A stretch of 64,000 nt of DNA from Oceanirhabdus sp. W0125-5. Its GTDB lineage: Bacteria; Bacillota; Clostridia; Clostridiales; Clostridiaceae. The translations under genes were made by a program, and so were the position numbers. Location: assembly GCF_027938815.1 (NCBI RefSeq), contig NZ_CP115913.1:5366001-5430000 (forward strand). Direction: 5' to 3'. Below the pieces are notes generated by a model. It saw nothing but the letters and a program-made list of their open reading frames with translations. It ran no database searches and was not told the origin of the DNA. Shown here one piece after another: positions 42,758 through 51,062 of this stretch (position 1 is the stretch's first letter; every line of letters begins with the position of its first letter).

Positions 42758-43513
42758 TTATAAATACTTTACTATCTGGGTAGGCAACATAACCTTATTA
42801 CCCTTAATAAACTCATTTCTATTAACCCACATTGCATCACTGTGACCTAAATCACAATCAGTAATAAACTTCTCATTTTTATAATAATATTTAGGAAGCT
42901 CCACTTCATAAAGCATCAGTATTTCATGTGCTTCTATCCCATTGATTTCAAATGAATTCTCTATAACACCTAAAAATTTTTCACTTATTAACTCTGCCCC
43001 AACTTCTTCCTTGTACTCTCTTCTTAATGCATCAACCGCCTTTTCCTGAAATTGTATTCCTCCACCAAAAAGACGGTAATATTCTAATCCCCTTGATGTA
43101 TCTTTCTCTTCAATCACCAGAATTTCTTCTCCTCTTCTAGCAAATCCTTTAGCTGAAACCCTAGTGTCATTCTTTATAAATTCAGAACATAATACCTCAG
43201 ACTCATAAAATCTTTCCGTAAATTCTGTCAATGCTATTATCTGATTCTTACTAAATCGTTTACTATCCTTAGCCACAACAAGCTTATCTTCATTATCATT
43301 TTCTCTGTGAATTATTGCAATAACTTTACCAGTAAATCTCTCTAAGGGTTCAAACTCACCAAGAACATACGCATCAATTTCTTCTCCGTCCCCTGCTACA
43401 GTATTCGGTATGTATCCGTAATTAATTGGATATATTAGTTCATGCTCTGGATGCTTACTTCCCAAAGGTCTATCAATTACAACTTCAACTTCTTTTCCAA
43501 AATACTCTTTCAT
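42758..43513 (-). CDS. Inorganic-pyrophosphatase-like/NUDIX fusion protein
   Basis: About 251 residues. The first ~120 resemble type I inorganic pyrophosphatase: EVVIDRPLGSKHPEHELIYP, then NYGYIPNTVAGDGEEIDAYV with the paired Asp residues of the GDGExxDxxV core, and KVIAIIHRENDNEDKLVVAK. Residues ~125-250 are a NUDIX domain with a complete box (GGGIQFQEKAVDALRREYKE-EVGAEL). Both active centres look intact. The fusion could hydrolyse a nucleotide-type compound and its released pyrophosphate in one chain (inference). The ATG at 43513 follows GAGGGG by six bases; an earlier ATG at 43531 does not have proper spacing. Confidence 0.8.
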   Translation of the reverse strand: MKEYFGKEVEVVIDRPLGSKHPEHELIYPINYGYIPNTVAGDGEEIDAYVLGEFEPLERFTGKVIAIIHRENDNEDKLVVAKDSKRFSKNQIIALTEFTERFYESEVLCSEFIKNDTRVSAKGFARRGEEILVIEEKDTSRGLEYYRLFGGGIQFQEKAVDALRREYKEEVGAELISEKFLGVIENSFEINGIEAHEILMLYEVELPKYYYKNEKFITDCDLGHSDAMWVNRNEFIKGNKVMLPTQIVKYL

Positions 43514-43544
43514 TGTTATCCCCTCTTTCATTCCTAATTTTTTC

Positions 43545-44168
43545 TTATAGCTTAATAAAATTCACTATAGTTCCTCTCTCCAAATCCTCAAAATCAATAC
43601 CACCTTTTTTAATATAATGAGGACTATGATACTTTTCAAAATGAATTCCTCTATCCTCTATCTTACTTGATAATTGGAATCCTAAATCGCATATTTCTTG
43701 GACAAGTTTTTTAATTGAATACTTTTTCTTCTTTCCTTCTGCATCTCTAAAATTCGATAAATGAAATGGAAGTATAGACAGTATTCCATCTTCTTTTAAC
43801 ACTCTATGAACTTCTTTTAAAAACTCAAATCTATCAATACTTGTCCCATGCATAATATCATATAAAAGTATAATGTCCATTGTGTCATCCTCAAAATCAA
43901 GAGTATTTCTTTCCTTTGAATGAACTGTAATAATATTTGAAATTCCCCTATTACTTATACGCTCTTCAGCAAATTTTAATATTCGCTTATCTATATCAAC
44001 AGCATATACCTTTCCTTTAGCTCCAATAGCTTGTGATGCAGAAATTGCATAATGACCAAATCCACAACCAAAATCTATAATGCTTGCACCTTCTTTTACA
44101 CCAATGCTTTTTAATACTTCTACCCCTTCGTATTCTTCCCAGTGTTTTACTTTTTCATGATTATTCAT
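43545..44168 (-). CDS. Class I SAM-dependent methyltransferase
   Basis: 207 residues. Motif I IIDFGCGFGHYAISASQAIG, motif II VYAVDIDKRILKFAEE, and DFEDDTMDIILLYDIMHGTS with LKEDGILSILPFHLS. The pattern is close to arsenite- or small-molecule-type methyltransferases but lacks extra Cys. GGGGGAGCATCACTT precedes the ATG, next to a palindrome copy upstream. Likely co-transcribed with the pyrophosphatase-NUDIX gene 31 bp downstream. Confidence 0.84.
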   Translation of the reverse strand: MNNHEKVKHWEEYEGVEVLKSIGVKEGASIIDFGCGFGHYAISASQAIGAKGKVYAVDIDKRILKFAEERISNRGISNIITVHSKERNTLDFEDDTMDIILLYDIMHGTSIDRFEFLKEVHRVLKEDGILSILPFHLSNFRDAEGKKKKYSIKKLVQEICDLGFQLSSKIEDRGIHFEKYHSPHYIKKGGIDFEDLERGTIVNFIKL

Positions 44169-44191
44169 AAGTGATGCTCCCCCAATTCTGT

Positions 44192-44252
44192 CAAGGCTAG
44201 GGACGGTTCATGAATTTATTAATTATTTTCATGAACCGTCCCTCGCTTGTCA
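44192..44252. repeat. GGGACGGTTCATGAAT palindrome
   Basis: Full copy, arms AGGGACGGTTCATGAA and TTCATGAACCGTCCCT with a CGCTTGTC flank. It ends six bases from the nitroreductase stop codon (44258). Confidence 0.85.
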
Positions 44253-44257
44253 AGTTT

Positions 44258-44815
44258 CTATAATTTCTTAGTATTTTTCTTCCTTGCTCTGTGCTTTCTA
44301 GGCTCATATTTATTCCAATAAATGCGTTTTTCATTAAATTGTGTTCTTGGTTCCTTTTCTTCTTCCGGATAACCCACAAAAATAACTGCTAATGGTATAA
44401 CTTCTTTAGGTAAGTCAAATATTTTATACAATGGTCTATAATTGCTTTCAACAGGGTGTAATCCAATCCACAGCGTACCTAACCCCATACTTGTAGCTGC
44501 TAATAGTATATTCTCAATCGCAGCACTACAATCTTGAATCCAAAAATCCTTTACAGGTCCTGACATGGCTAATTTCATATTTCCACAAACAACAATTGCC
44601 GCTGGTGCATCATAATTTCCGAAATATAATTTACTTTTCAATTCTTTTCTAACTTCATCATCTGTAACAATAATAAATTCCCATGGCTGAGTATTACAAG
44701 CAGTAGGCGCTGCAGTAGCTGCTTTCACCAGTGTTATAAGCGTCTCATCATCTACTGGTTTTTGCGAATATTTTCTTATGCTTCTTCTTTTATAAATACA
44801 ATCAAGTACGTTCAT
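44258..44815 (-). CDS. Nitroreductase family protein
   Basis: 185 residues from the ATG at 44815, which has AGGAGG six bases upstream. FMN-binding signature at the start: IYKRRSIRKYSQKPVDDETL, then APTACNTQPWEFIIVTDDEV, and later GLGTLWIGLHPVESNYRPLY and LAVIFVGYPEEEK. Family members reduce nitroaromatics, quinones or dehydrate/dehalogenate substrates with NAD(P)H. The basic tail KHRARKKNTKKL is unusual. No partner gene nearby. Confidence 0.88.
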   Translation of the reverse strand: MNVLDCIYKRRSIRKYSQKPVDDETLITLVKAATAAPTACNTQPWEFIIVTDDEVRKELKSKLYFGNYDAPAAIVVCGNMKLAMSGPVKDFWIQDCSAAIENILLAATSMGLGTLWIGLHPVESNYRPLYKIFDLPKEVIPLAVIFVGYPEEEKEPRTQFNEKRIYWNKYEPRKHRARKKNTKKL

Positions 44816-44859
44816 TATTTCCTCCTTCAATTTTGTCCAGCCCGCAGCCTTTCACTATT

Positions 44860-45588
44860 TTATAAGTAAATTAATGAACCGTCCCCCTCTTGTACATTCT
44901 TAAGCTCTAATAACTCACTTATTCCATCAATCTTATAATCAGCATATTTTTGAATTTCACTAATTTTTTCGGGCCATAATGTCTTAATATAATTAGTAGT
45001 TAAGATGGTTGTCATTCCCAACTCTTTTGCAGTTTTTAATTCACTGTTCCCTCCATCCCCAACATATAAACAATCACAAGGATTTTCTTCTATTATATTT
45101 AAAGCAGCTTCATAAATTCTTTTATCTGGTTTCATAGTTCCAATATCACAGGAAAATATTGCAGTATCAAAGTACTTTGCTATTGGAGATTCCCCCCATC
45201 CTAACTTATCAATACAGTCTGAATTACTAATTAGTCCAATCTTCTTTTGAAGTTCTTTAATTTTTGAAATAGTATTGATAGTATCAATATCAATCTCTAA
45301 TAAACATTTTTTAAATCTATTTATCCTAGCTTCTGTAGCTTGAATCAACCTATCCTGAGCAATTTCACAATTTATTTCAAAAGCTATATTTTGAACAATC
45401 ATATTGGGATCTTTCAGTTCACCAATACCTCTTGCATAATATTGTTTCTCAGAAATCTCTTCCCATATTGTCTTATCAATAGTTAAAATACTATACTCAT
45501 TTTCTAAACTATCATCAGAATACACTGGATTAGCCAATGTAAAAAATAAGTCAAAAAATATTGCCTTATAACCATTTATCAAGTTCAT
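44860..45588 (-). CDS. HAD-superfamily hydrolase with palindrome-derived C-terminus
   Basis: 242 residues from the ATG at 45588 (GGGGGA five bases upstream). Motif I is AIFFDLFFTLANPV (Asp nucleophile, DLFFTL), motif II KIGLISNSDCIDK, motif III/IV CLYVGDGGNSELKTAKELG. A helical cap lies between. The last ~10 residues (EGDGSLIYL) and the stop are written by a half copy of the GGGACGGTTCAT repeat, so the original C-terminus has been altered. The substrate is unknown. It follows the acetyltransferase gene upstream by 21 bp. Confidence 0.83.
   Translation of the reverse strand: MNLINGYKAIFFDLFFTLANPVYSDDSLENEYSILTIDKTIWEEISEKQYYARGIGELKDPNMIVQNIAFEINCEIAQDRLIQATEARINRFKKCLLEIDIDTINTISKIKELQKKIGLISNSDCIDKLGWGESPIAKYFDTAIFSCDIGTMKPDKRIYEAALNIIEENPCDCLYVGDGGNSELKTAKELGMTTILTTNYIKTLWPEKISEIQKYADYKIDGISELLELKNVQEGDGSLIYL
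44867..44894. repeat. GGGACGGTTCAT half copy inside the HAD gene end
   Basis: TAAATTAATGAACCGTCCCC followed by CTCTTGTA. Only one arm of the palindrome is present, within the last codons of the HAD gene. Confidence 0.75.
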
Positions 45589-45609
45589 TGCTTTCCCCCA
45601 ATTGTTCAT

Positions 45610-46311
45610 TTACTTTGATATGATCCACTCCCTGCTCTTTAACTTAAATCCCAAACTTTCTGCAAGCTTGATAGAAGCATTATTTTGTTCCTCAACAAGA
45701 TATATAGGTACTAGATTTCTCTCATTACACCAATTAATACATCCCTTTACCACTTCTTTTCCATAACCCATCTTCCTGTAATCTTCATTAGTATATACAG
45801 CAATATTACATCCTCTTTCATAAATATCAGAAATCAATGCTAATGCTGCCATAGTATTTTCCTGGGTAATAATAAATTGTCTACCTTCTTTTATAACATC
45901 TTTTTTTCTCTCAATGAACTTTTCTATGTCCATGTCACCCTTAAACTGTATACTTCTAACAATTTCTTCAGTCATTATCATTGCTTTTGTGTCTAGCATT
46001 TCTTCTGTGCTTTCTAGAGTATACCTTCTCATCTTTCTTAATCTGTAACTTGGCTGTTCTATTCTCATATCATCAAGAATAAACTCTATAGATTGAATAC
46101 TTCCATCAAATCTACTCTTACAAATATCTATAAACCTATTAGATGATGAGCATATTTTTTGTTCATTATATTCCGATACAATAACAGGATAAAAATACCG
46201 CTTATTCAAAGGCTTATCCCTATAAATACACTCAGTAACCACAACATTATCATTCACACTTTCATCATTAACACCTAAAAACCTATAGTAATATTTATTA
46301 AACTCCATCAT
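45610..46311 (-). CDS. GNAT family N-acetyltransferase
   Basis: 233 residues. The N-terminal half (~1-120) is not recognised; the GNAT core is in the C-terminal half: NIAVYTNEDYRKMGYGKEVV (acetyl-CoA loop RKMGYG) and NNASIKLAESLGFKLKSREW. It belongs to the larger GNAT acetyltransferase type (GNAT_acetyltran-like) with an N-terminal extension. The upstream sequence GGGGAGAGTGATAA provides the ribosome binding site. Part of a four-gene leftward run (deaminase, two GNATs, HAD). Confidence 0.8.
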   Translation of the reverse strand: MMEFNKYYYRFLGVNDESVNDNVVVTECIYRDKPLNKRYFYPVIVSEYNEQKICSSSNRFIDICKSRFDGSIQSIEFILDDMRIEQPSYRLRKMRRYTLESTEEMLDTKAMIMTEEIVRSIQFKGDMDIEKFIERKKDVIKEGRQFIITQENTMAALALISDIYERGCNIAVYTNEDYRKMGYGKEVVKGCINWCNERNLVPIYLVEEQNNASIKLAESLGFKLKSREWIISK

Positions 46312-46367
46312 TTATCACTCTCCCCAGAATACATCTCAGTCCAAGAGGGTTGTTATATTAATTAACT

Positions 46368-46820
46368 TTAAATTTTATAAGTAAGTTGAGGAATTATACG
46401 TTCTTTTTTAACAAGTGATTGAATTTCACCAGTTTGTACAGCTCCCATTTTTATATAAAACTCCTTGGCTTCAGGACTTGTCACTATTTCTATCTCTTTG
46501 ATGGCAAGGTTCTTACATTTTTCAATCATATGATTCCAAAGTCTTTTCCCATATCCTTTACCTATAAATTCTGGATCAATATATAAATACTCTAAAGAAA
46601 CTTCATGTTCATTAATTAAAATACTATAAAACCCAATAATCTTCTCATCATTTTCAATAATGAAAGTAGGATTATTTTTTATAAACTCCTCTGTTACCTT
46701 ATAAGTAAATTTAAACTGTTCCATGTAATCAGAATCAAACCCCCAATATGCTTCTGATTGTATAGCAATATTAGTTAAAGTTTCAGATTCCTGAATTATG
46801 GCCCTTCGTATGTTTAACAT
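46368..46820 (-). CDS. GNAT family N-acetyltransferase
   Basis: 150 residues, single domain. Acetyl-CoA site EYLYIDPEFIGKGYGKRLWN (Q/RxxGxG variant IGKGYG), and a closing TSPEAKEFYIKMGAVQTGEI. The acceptor is unknown. GGGGGATTAAAGGCCA precedes the ATG. Preceded by the deaminase gene, 15 bp away, so co-transcribed. Confidence 0.85.
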   Translation of the reverse strand: MLNIRRAIIQESETLTNIAIQSEAYWGFDSDYMEQFKFTYKVTEEFIKNNPTFIIENDEKIIGFYSILINEHEVSLEYLYIDPEFIGKGYGKRLWNHMIEKCKNLAIKEIEIVTSPEAKEFYIKMGAVQTGEIQSLVKKERIIPQLTYKI

Positions 46821-46835
46821 TGGCCTTTAATCCCC

Positions 46836-47222
46836 CTATTTTTCCCATTGATGAGGCAATAAATCATAAACTGTAACTACTGTATCTTTTTTCACCATTA
46901 CCTCACATTTGTAATTATCATCATGTATTTGAGAAATAAACTCCCTGCACCTTCCACAAGGGGGAATTATTGTCCCATCTTTATAAACTGAAATAACTTT
47001 AACTACCCTATTTTCCCCGGCAGTGATCATTGCAGCAATCGCAGCATGTTCTGCACAGAATCCCATAGAACTTGGAGTATCTATACAAACACCTGTGTAC
47101 ACTTTTCCACTTTCACTCATAATCGCTGCTGCAACAGAGCCTGCATAAGAACTTTTGGAAATTTTTCTAGGATTTAATGTTTTTTTTGCAATATCATATA
47201 ATTCATCAAATGTCATATTCAT
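46836..47222 (-). CDS. Cytidine deaminase-like protein (blasticidin-S/CDA family)
   Basis: About 128 residues. Zinc site: GFCAEHAAIAAMI (Cys-Ala-Glu with the proton-shuttle Glu) and PPCGRCREFISQI. The first zinc ligand is Cys, as in cytidine deaminase and blasticidin deaminase. It deaminates a cytosine-like nucleoside; the exact substrate is unclear. Start choice is between ATG 47222 (4 bp from GGGGAG) and ATG 47216 (10 bp). First gene of the run to 44860. Confidence 0.86.
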   Translation of the reverse strand: MNMTFDELYDIAKKTLNPRKISKSSYAGSVAAAIMSESGKVYTGVCIDTPSSMGFCAEHAAIAAMITAGENRVVKVISVYKDGTIIPPCGRCREFISQIHDDNYKCEVMVKKDTVVTVYDLLPHQWEK

Positions 47223-47303
47223 CTCACTCCCCAATTATTAATATAAATAATATTCACTATGATAAGTACTTTTATAGTTAGTTATATTTTACCATAACTA
47301 AAA

Positions 47304-47361
47304 CAAACAGGGGACGGTTCATGAATTTATTAAATAAATTCATGAACCGTCCCTTGCTTGG
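47304..47361. repeat. GGGGACGGTTCATGAAT palindrome
   Basis: Full copy with AAACAGGGGACGGTTC and its complement; it abuts the stop codon of the lipoprotein gene (47362). Confidence 0.85.
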
Positions 47362-48477
47362 CTACAGTTGACTCTTATACTCAAATTCCACACCACATTT
47401 CCCAAAATAATAATAGTATTCAATCAACTCCAATGTTCGTTTCTTTATTCTCTCCATACAGGCATCTACCATCTGTATCTTACTAATCTCACCCAATAAA
47501 GAACCTGACTCACTTTCACAAAAAGTCTTCTGATAAAACTTGTCTTCATTCATGTGAAACTGAACCCATCCTAACTGTGCTTTAAATAACAACTCTTTTT
47601 CTTCCTCATTCAATTCTTTAACAAATTTATTGTATATATCGTTTAGCTCTTTATCCCAAATATCATTATATTTAAATTGAAATTGCAAAACTTTATGTGT
47701 TGAATAATCGGAAGAATCATTTAATTTTTCTAGTTCTCTATCATAATCATGATCGATAGGGTTATCGTAACTAGTTTGATAGTATCGCCCTTCATTATCA
47801 TAGTGAACATATAATTTATGAACTTTATATCCACAATCATCCAATTTATTATCTTCTTCCTCTTTATATTCAAATTGCTTTTTATAATCAAATTTAATTT
47901 CATTACCTAACATATGATAATATTGTATAAGTTGAAGAGTTCTTCTCCTAATACGCTTTTTTTGAATATATTCCAATTGCATTCCCGCAATTTCCCTTAA
48001 TCTTTCTTCAGCATCTCTGCTTTTTAATGTATGACTAAAAAATTTTGGCTCAATTAAATGTAATTGTAGCCAGCCTTTTTGTGATTCAATCAATAACTCC
48101 TTTTCTTCCTCTTCCAGAACATCCAACAATTTATTATATATAACATTCAGTTCATTATCCCATATTTCATAATATTTTCTTCTTAATTTTTCAACTGCCT
48201 TATCAGTATAATTTCTTGATTGATTTAATATTCTGTATTCAATCCAGTAATCATTATCTATTGGATTATCTTTTAATAAATCTAAATCTATACCTAATAT
48301 GTCTTCATTTTTCACCTCATCATCCTTAGAGTTTTCTTTTATAGTATCCATTCTATCTTTATTGACATCTTCAGTAATATTATATTTAGCTTCATTATTT
48401 CTTTTGTTTATTTCTAAATTACCACAGGATGTTAAAAATATACATAACACAGCACTTAATGTTAATATTTTTTTCAT
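47362..48477 (-). CDS. Lipoprotein with two LprI-like (DUF1311) repeats, paralogue 1
   Basis: 371 residues. A lipoprotein signal ends LCIFLTSC with Cys18 as the lipidation site, followed by a polar linker (~20-75). Two repeats of about 130 residues follow, each with the lysozyme-inhibitor-LprI-like pattern IWDNELNVIYNKLLDVLEEE, then LLIESQKGWLQLH; the second repeat starts near residue 245. Probably tethered to the outer face of the membrane; a role against lysozyme is only by family name. AAAGAGGTAAATAA precedes the ATG. A close paralogue lies at 48899-50098. Confidence 0.8.
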   Translation of the reverse strand: MKKILTLSAVLCIFLTSCGNLEINKRNNEAKYNITEDVNKDRMDTIKENSKDDEVKNEDILGIDLDLLKDNPIDNDYWIEYRILNQSRNYTDKAVEKLRRKYYEIWDNELNVIYNKLLDVLEEEEKELLIESQKGWLQLHLIEPKFFSHTLKSRDAEERLREIAGMQLEYIQKKRIRRRTLQLIQYYHMLGNEIKFDYKKQFEYKEEEDNKLDDCGYKVHKLYVHYDNEGRYYQTSYDNPIDHDYDRELEKLNDSSDYSTHKVLQFQFKYNDIWDKELNDIYNKFVKELNEEEKELLFKAQLGWVQFHMNEDKFYQKTFCESESGSLLGEISKIQMVDACMERIKKRTLELIEYYYYFGKCGVEFEYKSQL

Positions 48478-48498
48478 TTATTTACCTCTTTCTTAAAA

Positions 48499-48522
48499 TC
48501 ATGAACCGTCCCCTATTTGTAC
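48499..48522. repeat. GGGACGGTTCAT half copy
   Basis: ATCATGAACCGTCCCCTATTTGTAC; one arm only, three bases after the stop of the gene at 48525. Confidence 0.7.
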
Positions 48523-48524
48523 TA

Positions 48525-48881
48525 TTAATGTATTCGTTCTCCTAAAAACTTATCAGCTGGTACCACCAATAGCCTATTGAACTCTTTGCCAAACTGCTCA
48601 AATAATTGTTTAGTTGCTTGTCCATGAACTATCTCATCATCTAGTTCCCAATGCATAATATATTTTACACCCTTCACTATTCTCTTTAAGGGTTTTGATG
48701 GCTCACCATTCTTTATCTCTTCATATTCTTTGAATGTATGAGTTCTTTTCATATACTTTACCTCAATTGTCCCATTAGATTGTTCTTGAAACTTACTCAT
48801 CTCTTTAAGGAGATTCTCAAATTCTTCTGTTTTATCTTTCTTAACTAGAAATATACATGTTTCAATAAATGATTTACTCAT
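48525..48881 (-). CDS. Hypothetical protein, possibly dimeric alpha/beta-barrel fold
   Basis: 118 residues. Opening FIETCIFLVKKDKTEEFENL and the closing FEQFGKEFNRLLVVPADKFL recall antibiotic-biosynthesis-monooxygenase-like small barrels, but key residues were not confirmed. No signal peptide. It starts behind TTAGGAGAGAGTTTT, 17 bp after the lipoprotein gene upstream, so both are in one transcript although one product is exported and this one is not. Confidence 0.6.
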   Translation of the reverse strand: MSKSFIETCIFLVKKDKTEEFENLLKEMSKFQEQSNGTIEVKYMKRTHTFKEYEEIKNGEPSKPLKRIVKGVKYIMHWELDDEIVHGQATKQLFEQFGKEFNRLLVVPADKFLGERIH

Positions 48882-48898
48882 AAAACTCTCTCCTAATC

Positions 48899-50098
48899 TT
48901 AAAATTCACTCTCATACTCAAAAATAAATCCATTTGTTCCAAGATAAAGGTAATACTCCATTAGCTCAATAGTTCTGCGCTTTATTCTCTCCATACGTGA
49001 ATCAGCCCTCTCTATTTTTCCTAAAGAACCTAATATAGGACCTGATGGTCTTCCATAAAAAGTCTTATTGAAGAACTTACCTTCATTCTCATGGAATTGT
49101 ATCCACCCTAACTGTGCTTTTAATAACAAATCTTTTTCTTCCTCATTCAATTCTTTTACAAGCTTATTGTATATAATATTTAGTTCCTTATCCCAAATAC
49201 CATTATATTTATATTGAAATTGCAGAACACTATGTGTTGAATAATCTGAAGAATTATTTAGTCTATCAAGTTCTATTTCATAATCATGATCGATTGGATT
49301 ATCATAACTAACTTGATAATAGTTCCCCCCTGTATCATAATGAGTATAAATTTCATGTTTATTATTTTTATCATCAATATCTTGTTTATCTGCAAATTGT
49401 CTCTTATATTCAAAATCTATTCCATATCCTAAGAGAGAATAGTATTCCATAAGTTCAAGAGTTCTTCTCCTTATGCGACCTTGTTTTACGCTATATACTT
49501 GAAGGAATACAACAGTACCCATTATTGATCCAGTCTCCCTTTCTCTAAATGTCTTAAATACAAATTCAGGATCATTTATATGAAATTGCAACCACCCTTT
49601 CTGCGATTCAATCAATAGTTCCTTTTCTTCCTCTTTTAGAACTCTCAATAACTTATTATATATAGAATTCAGTTCCCTATCCCATATTTTAAAGTATCGT
49701 CTTCTAAATTCTCCGACTGCTTGATCTGTATAATTTCCTGGTTTGCACAGTATTTCATATTCAATATCATAATCAAGATCTATTGGATTTTGCGTTGATA
49801 AATCATTTATATTATAACTTTCTACTTTCTCTTTTATGTCTTTTGCTACTTGATTGTTAGTGTTTTCTTTTACAGTATGAGCTTTATCTTCCTTTATCTC
49901 TTCCTTATCATTCTTTTTATTGTCTTTTTTATTGTCTTTTTTATTGTCTATATTATTTTTCTCTTGCTTTTCTTTATTTGTGTTTTTTTCAGATGTACTT
50001 TTAACTATAGATTGATTATTCTTATTTTTTGTCTGCAGACTACCACAAGATGTAAAAATCATGCATACTAAAATAAATAATCCTATTATTCTTTTCAT
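48899..50098 (-). CDS. Lipoprotein with two LprI-like (DUF1311) repeats, paralogue 2
   Basis: 399 residues with the same plan as the gene at 47362: lipoprotein signal ending LVCMIFTSC (Cys18), a lysine/asparagine-rich linker of ~100 residues, and two LprI-like repeats (IWDRELNSIYNKLLRVLKEE, LLIESQKGWLQFH; then IWDKELNIIYNKLVKELNEE). The linker is encoded partly by a 12-bp tandem repeat (NKKD units), so its length may vary in frame. Sequence identity of the repeats with paralogue 1 is high throughout. Exported, membrane-anchored; function unknown. Confidence 0.8.
   Translation of the reverse strand: MKRIIGLFILVCMIFTSCGSLQTKNKNNQSIVKSTSEKNTNKEKQEKNNIDNKKDNKKDNKKNDKEEIKEDKAHTVKENTNNQVAKDIKEKVESYNINDLSTQNPIDLDYDIEYEILCKPGNYTDQAVGEFRRRYFKIWDRELNSIYNKLLRVLKEEEKELLIESQKGWLQFHINDPEFVFKTFRERETGSIMGTVVFLQVYSVKQGRIRRRTLELMEYYSLLGYGIDFEYKRQFADKQDIDDKNNKHEIYTHYDTGGNYYQVSYDNPIDHDYEIELDRLNNSSDYSTHSVLQFQYKYNGIWDKELNIIYNKLVKELNEEEKDLLLKAQLGWIQFHENEGKFFNKTFYGRPSGPILGSLGKIERADSRMERIKRRTIELMEYYLYLGTNGFIFEYESEF
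49914..49948. repeat. 12-bp tandem repeat inside the lipoprotein linker
   Basis: ATTGTCTTTTTT occurs nearly three times in a row on the plus strand, coding NKKD units on the minus strand. The 12-bp unit keeps the frame whatever the copy number. Confidence 0.7.
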
Positions 50099-50117
50099 TC
50101 AAATACCTCTTTCATTA

Positions 50118-50200
50118 AATTCATGAACCGTCACTCGCTTGTCCATCTTTGCCAATTCACCTAAATCATTTACCTTTTCATGAACCGTCCCCAGTTTGTA
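50118..50200. repeat. Two GGGACGGTTCAT half copies
   Basis: ATTCATGAACCGTCACTCGC (from 50118, with one changed base in the core) and TTCATGAACCGTCCCCAGTT (from 50177). The second ends 16 bases from the acetyltransferase stop codon (50216). Confidence 0.75.
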
Positions 50201-50215
50201 CTATTTGCTCATAAC

Positions 50216-51001
50216 TTACCTTCTTAAAACATACCAAATATCCTCACCTTCAAAACCACATCTTCTATATAATCTTTCAGGATTAGTCTTGTTATCTACT
50301 TCCCCAGAAACAGTTGTAAAATCTGCAATATCTTTTAAACGATTTAACAACTCTAGAACAAGTGTTTTTCCTAACTTCTTCCCCTGATATTCCGGAAGCA
50401 CCTGAATCCACTCTAACGCTCCTTCTCTTATAGTTGTATCCACATCAGCTATTCCAAGAGCTGCAGGCTTTTCAGTATTCTTATCTATTACCCAAATCCA
50501 CAAGTTCTTATTGAACACCTCATGTTGAGTCCATCTTTTCACCTCGTTAGTATCTGGTTTAATATGTTCATAGCACTTACATATAAGCTCTGAAACTTGC
50601 TCTAGTTCACATTTTATATCTACATTCTTTATATAAAACCCATCTGGAACTTCCGACTCTTGAATCTGTTCATGGTTATGAGCTAACTTAAAATATGGCT
50701 CTACGTTTGTCCATACTGCCTTCATTCCATCATTAAATTGATTTCCCTTTAAAATCATCATTTTATATTGCTTAATTTCATCATCACTAATTTTAATACT
50801 CTTTGAACCATCACTCCATAAGGTATGTAACATATTATCATTCCATATCTTAAGAAGTGATACATTCTCATTGTTAGTTGAATACTTATATTGAAAGTTA
50901 TCTAGCCCATTGAATGTTTTCCAAAGAGCTGTAGCCTGTACCCCAACTGGATCTTTTATATATTCACTTATCAATGCATCTTGAAATGATGTAATCTTCA
51001 T
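50216..51001 (-). CDS. GNAT family N-acetyltransferase with N-terminal extension
   Basis: 261 residues. The GNAT core is in the C-terminal ~130: LEWIQVLPEYQGKGLGKTLV-type site (YQGKKLGKTLVLELL) and NPERLYRRCGFEGEDIWYVL. The first ~120 residues are not recognised but include TALWKTFNGLDNFQYKYSTN. The acceptor is unknown. The ribosome binding site AGAGGCGGAATAAAA is directly preceded by five copies of a 5-bp repeat (51016-51040). Confidence 0.82.
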   Translation of the reverse strand: MKITSFQDALISEYIKDPVGVQATALWKTFNGLDNFQYKYSTNNENVSLLKIWNDNMLHTLWSDGSKSIKISDDEIKQYKMMILKGNQFNDGMKAVWTNVEPYFKLAHNHEQIQESEVPDGFYIKNVDIKCELEQVSELICKCYEHIKPDTNEVKRWTQHEVFNKNLWIWVIDKNTEKPAALGIADVDTTIREGALEWIQVLPEYQGKKLGKTLVLELLNRLKDIADFTTVSGEVDNKTNPERLYRRCGFEGEDIWYVLRR

Positions 51002-51015
51002 TTTTATTCCGCCTC

Positions 51016-51040
51016 TTTACTTTACTTTACTTTACTTTAC
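51016..51040. repeat. Pentanucleotide repeat (TTTAC)x5 before the acetyltransferase start
   Basis: Five perfect TTTAC units (GTAAA on the minus strand) lie between the DUF1835 gene stop and the ribosome binding site of the acetyltransferase, in the probable leader or promoter spacer. Confidence 0.85.
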
Positions 51041-51062
51041 AGCAATTCATGCTTTATATAAC

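Noticed and set aside
44197..44379. Minus-strand 60-codon frame at the nitroreductase 3' end
   Set aside because: It overlaps the nitroreductase in another frame and runs through the palindrome; a shadow frame.
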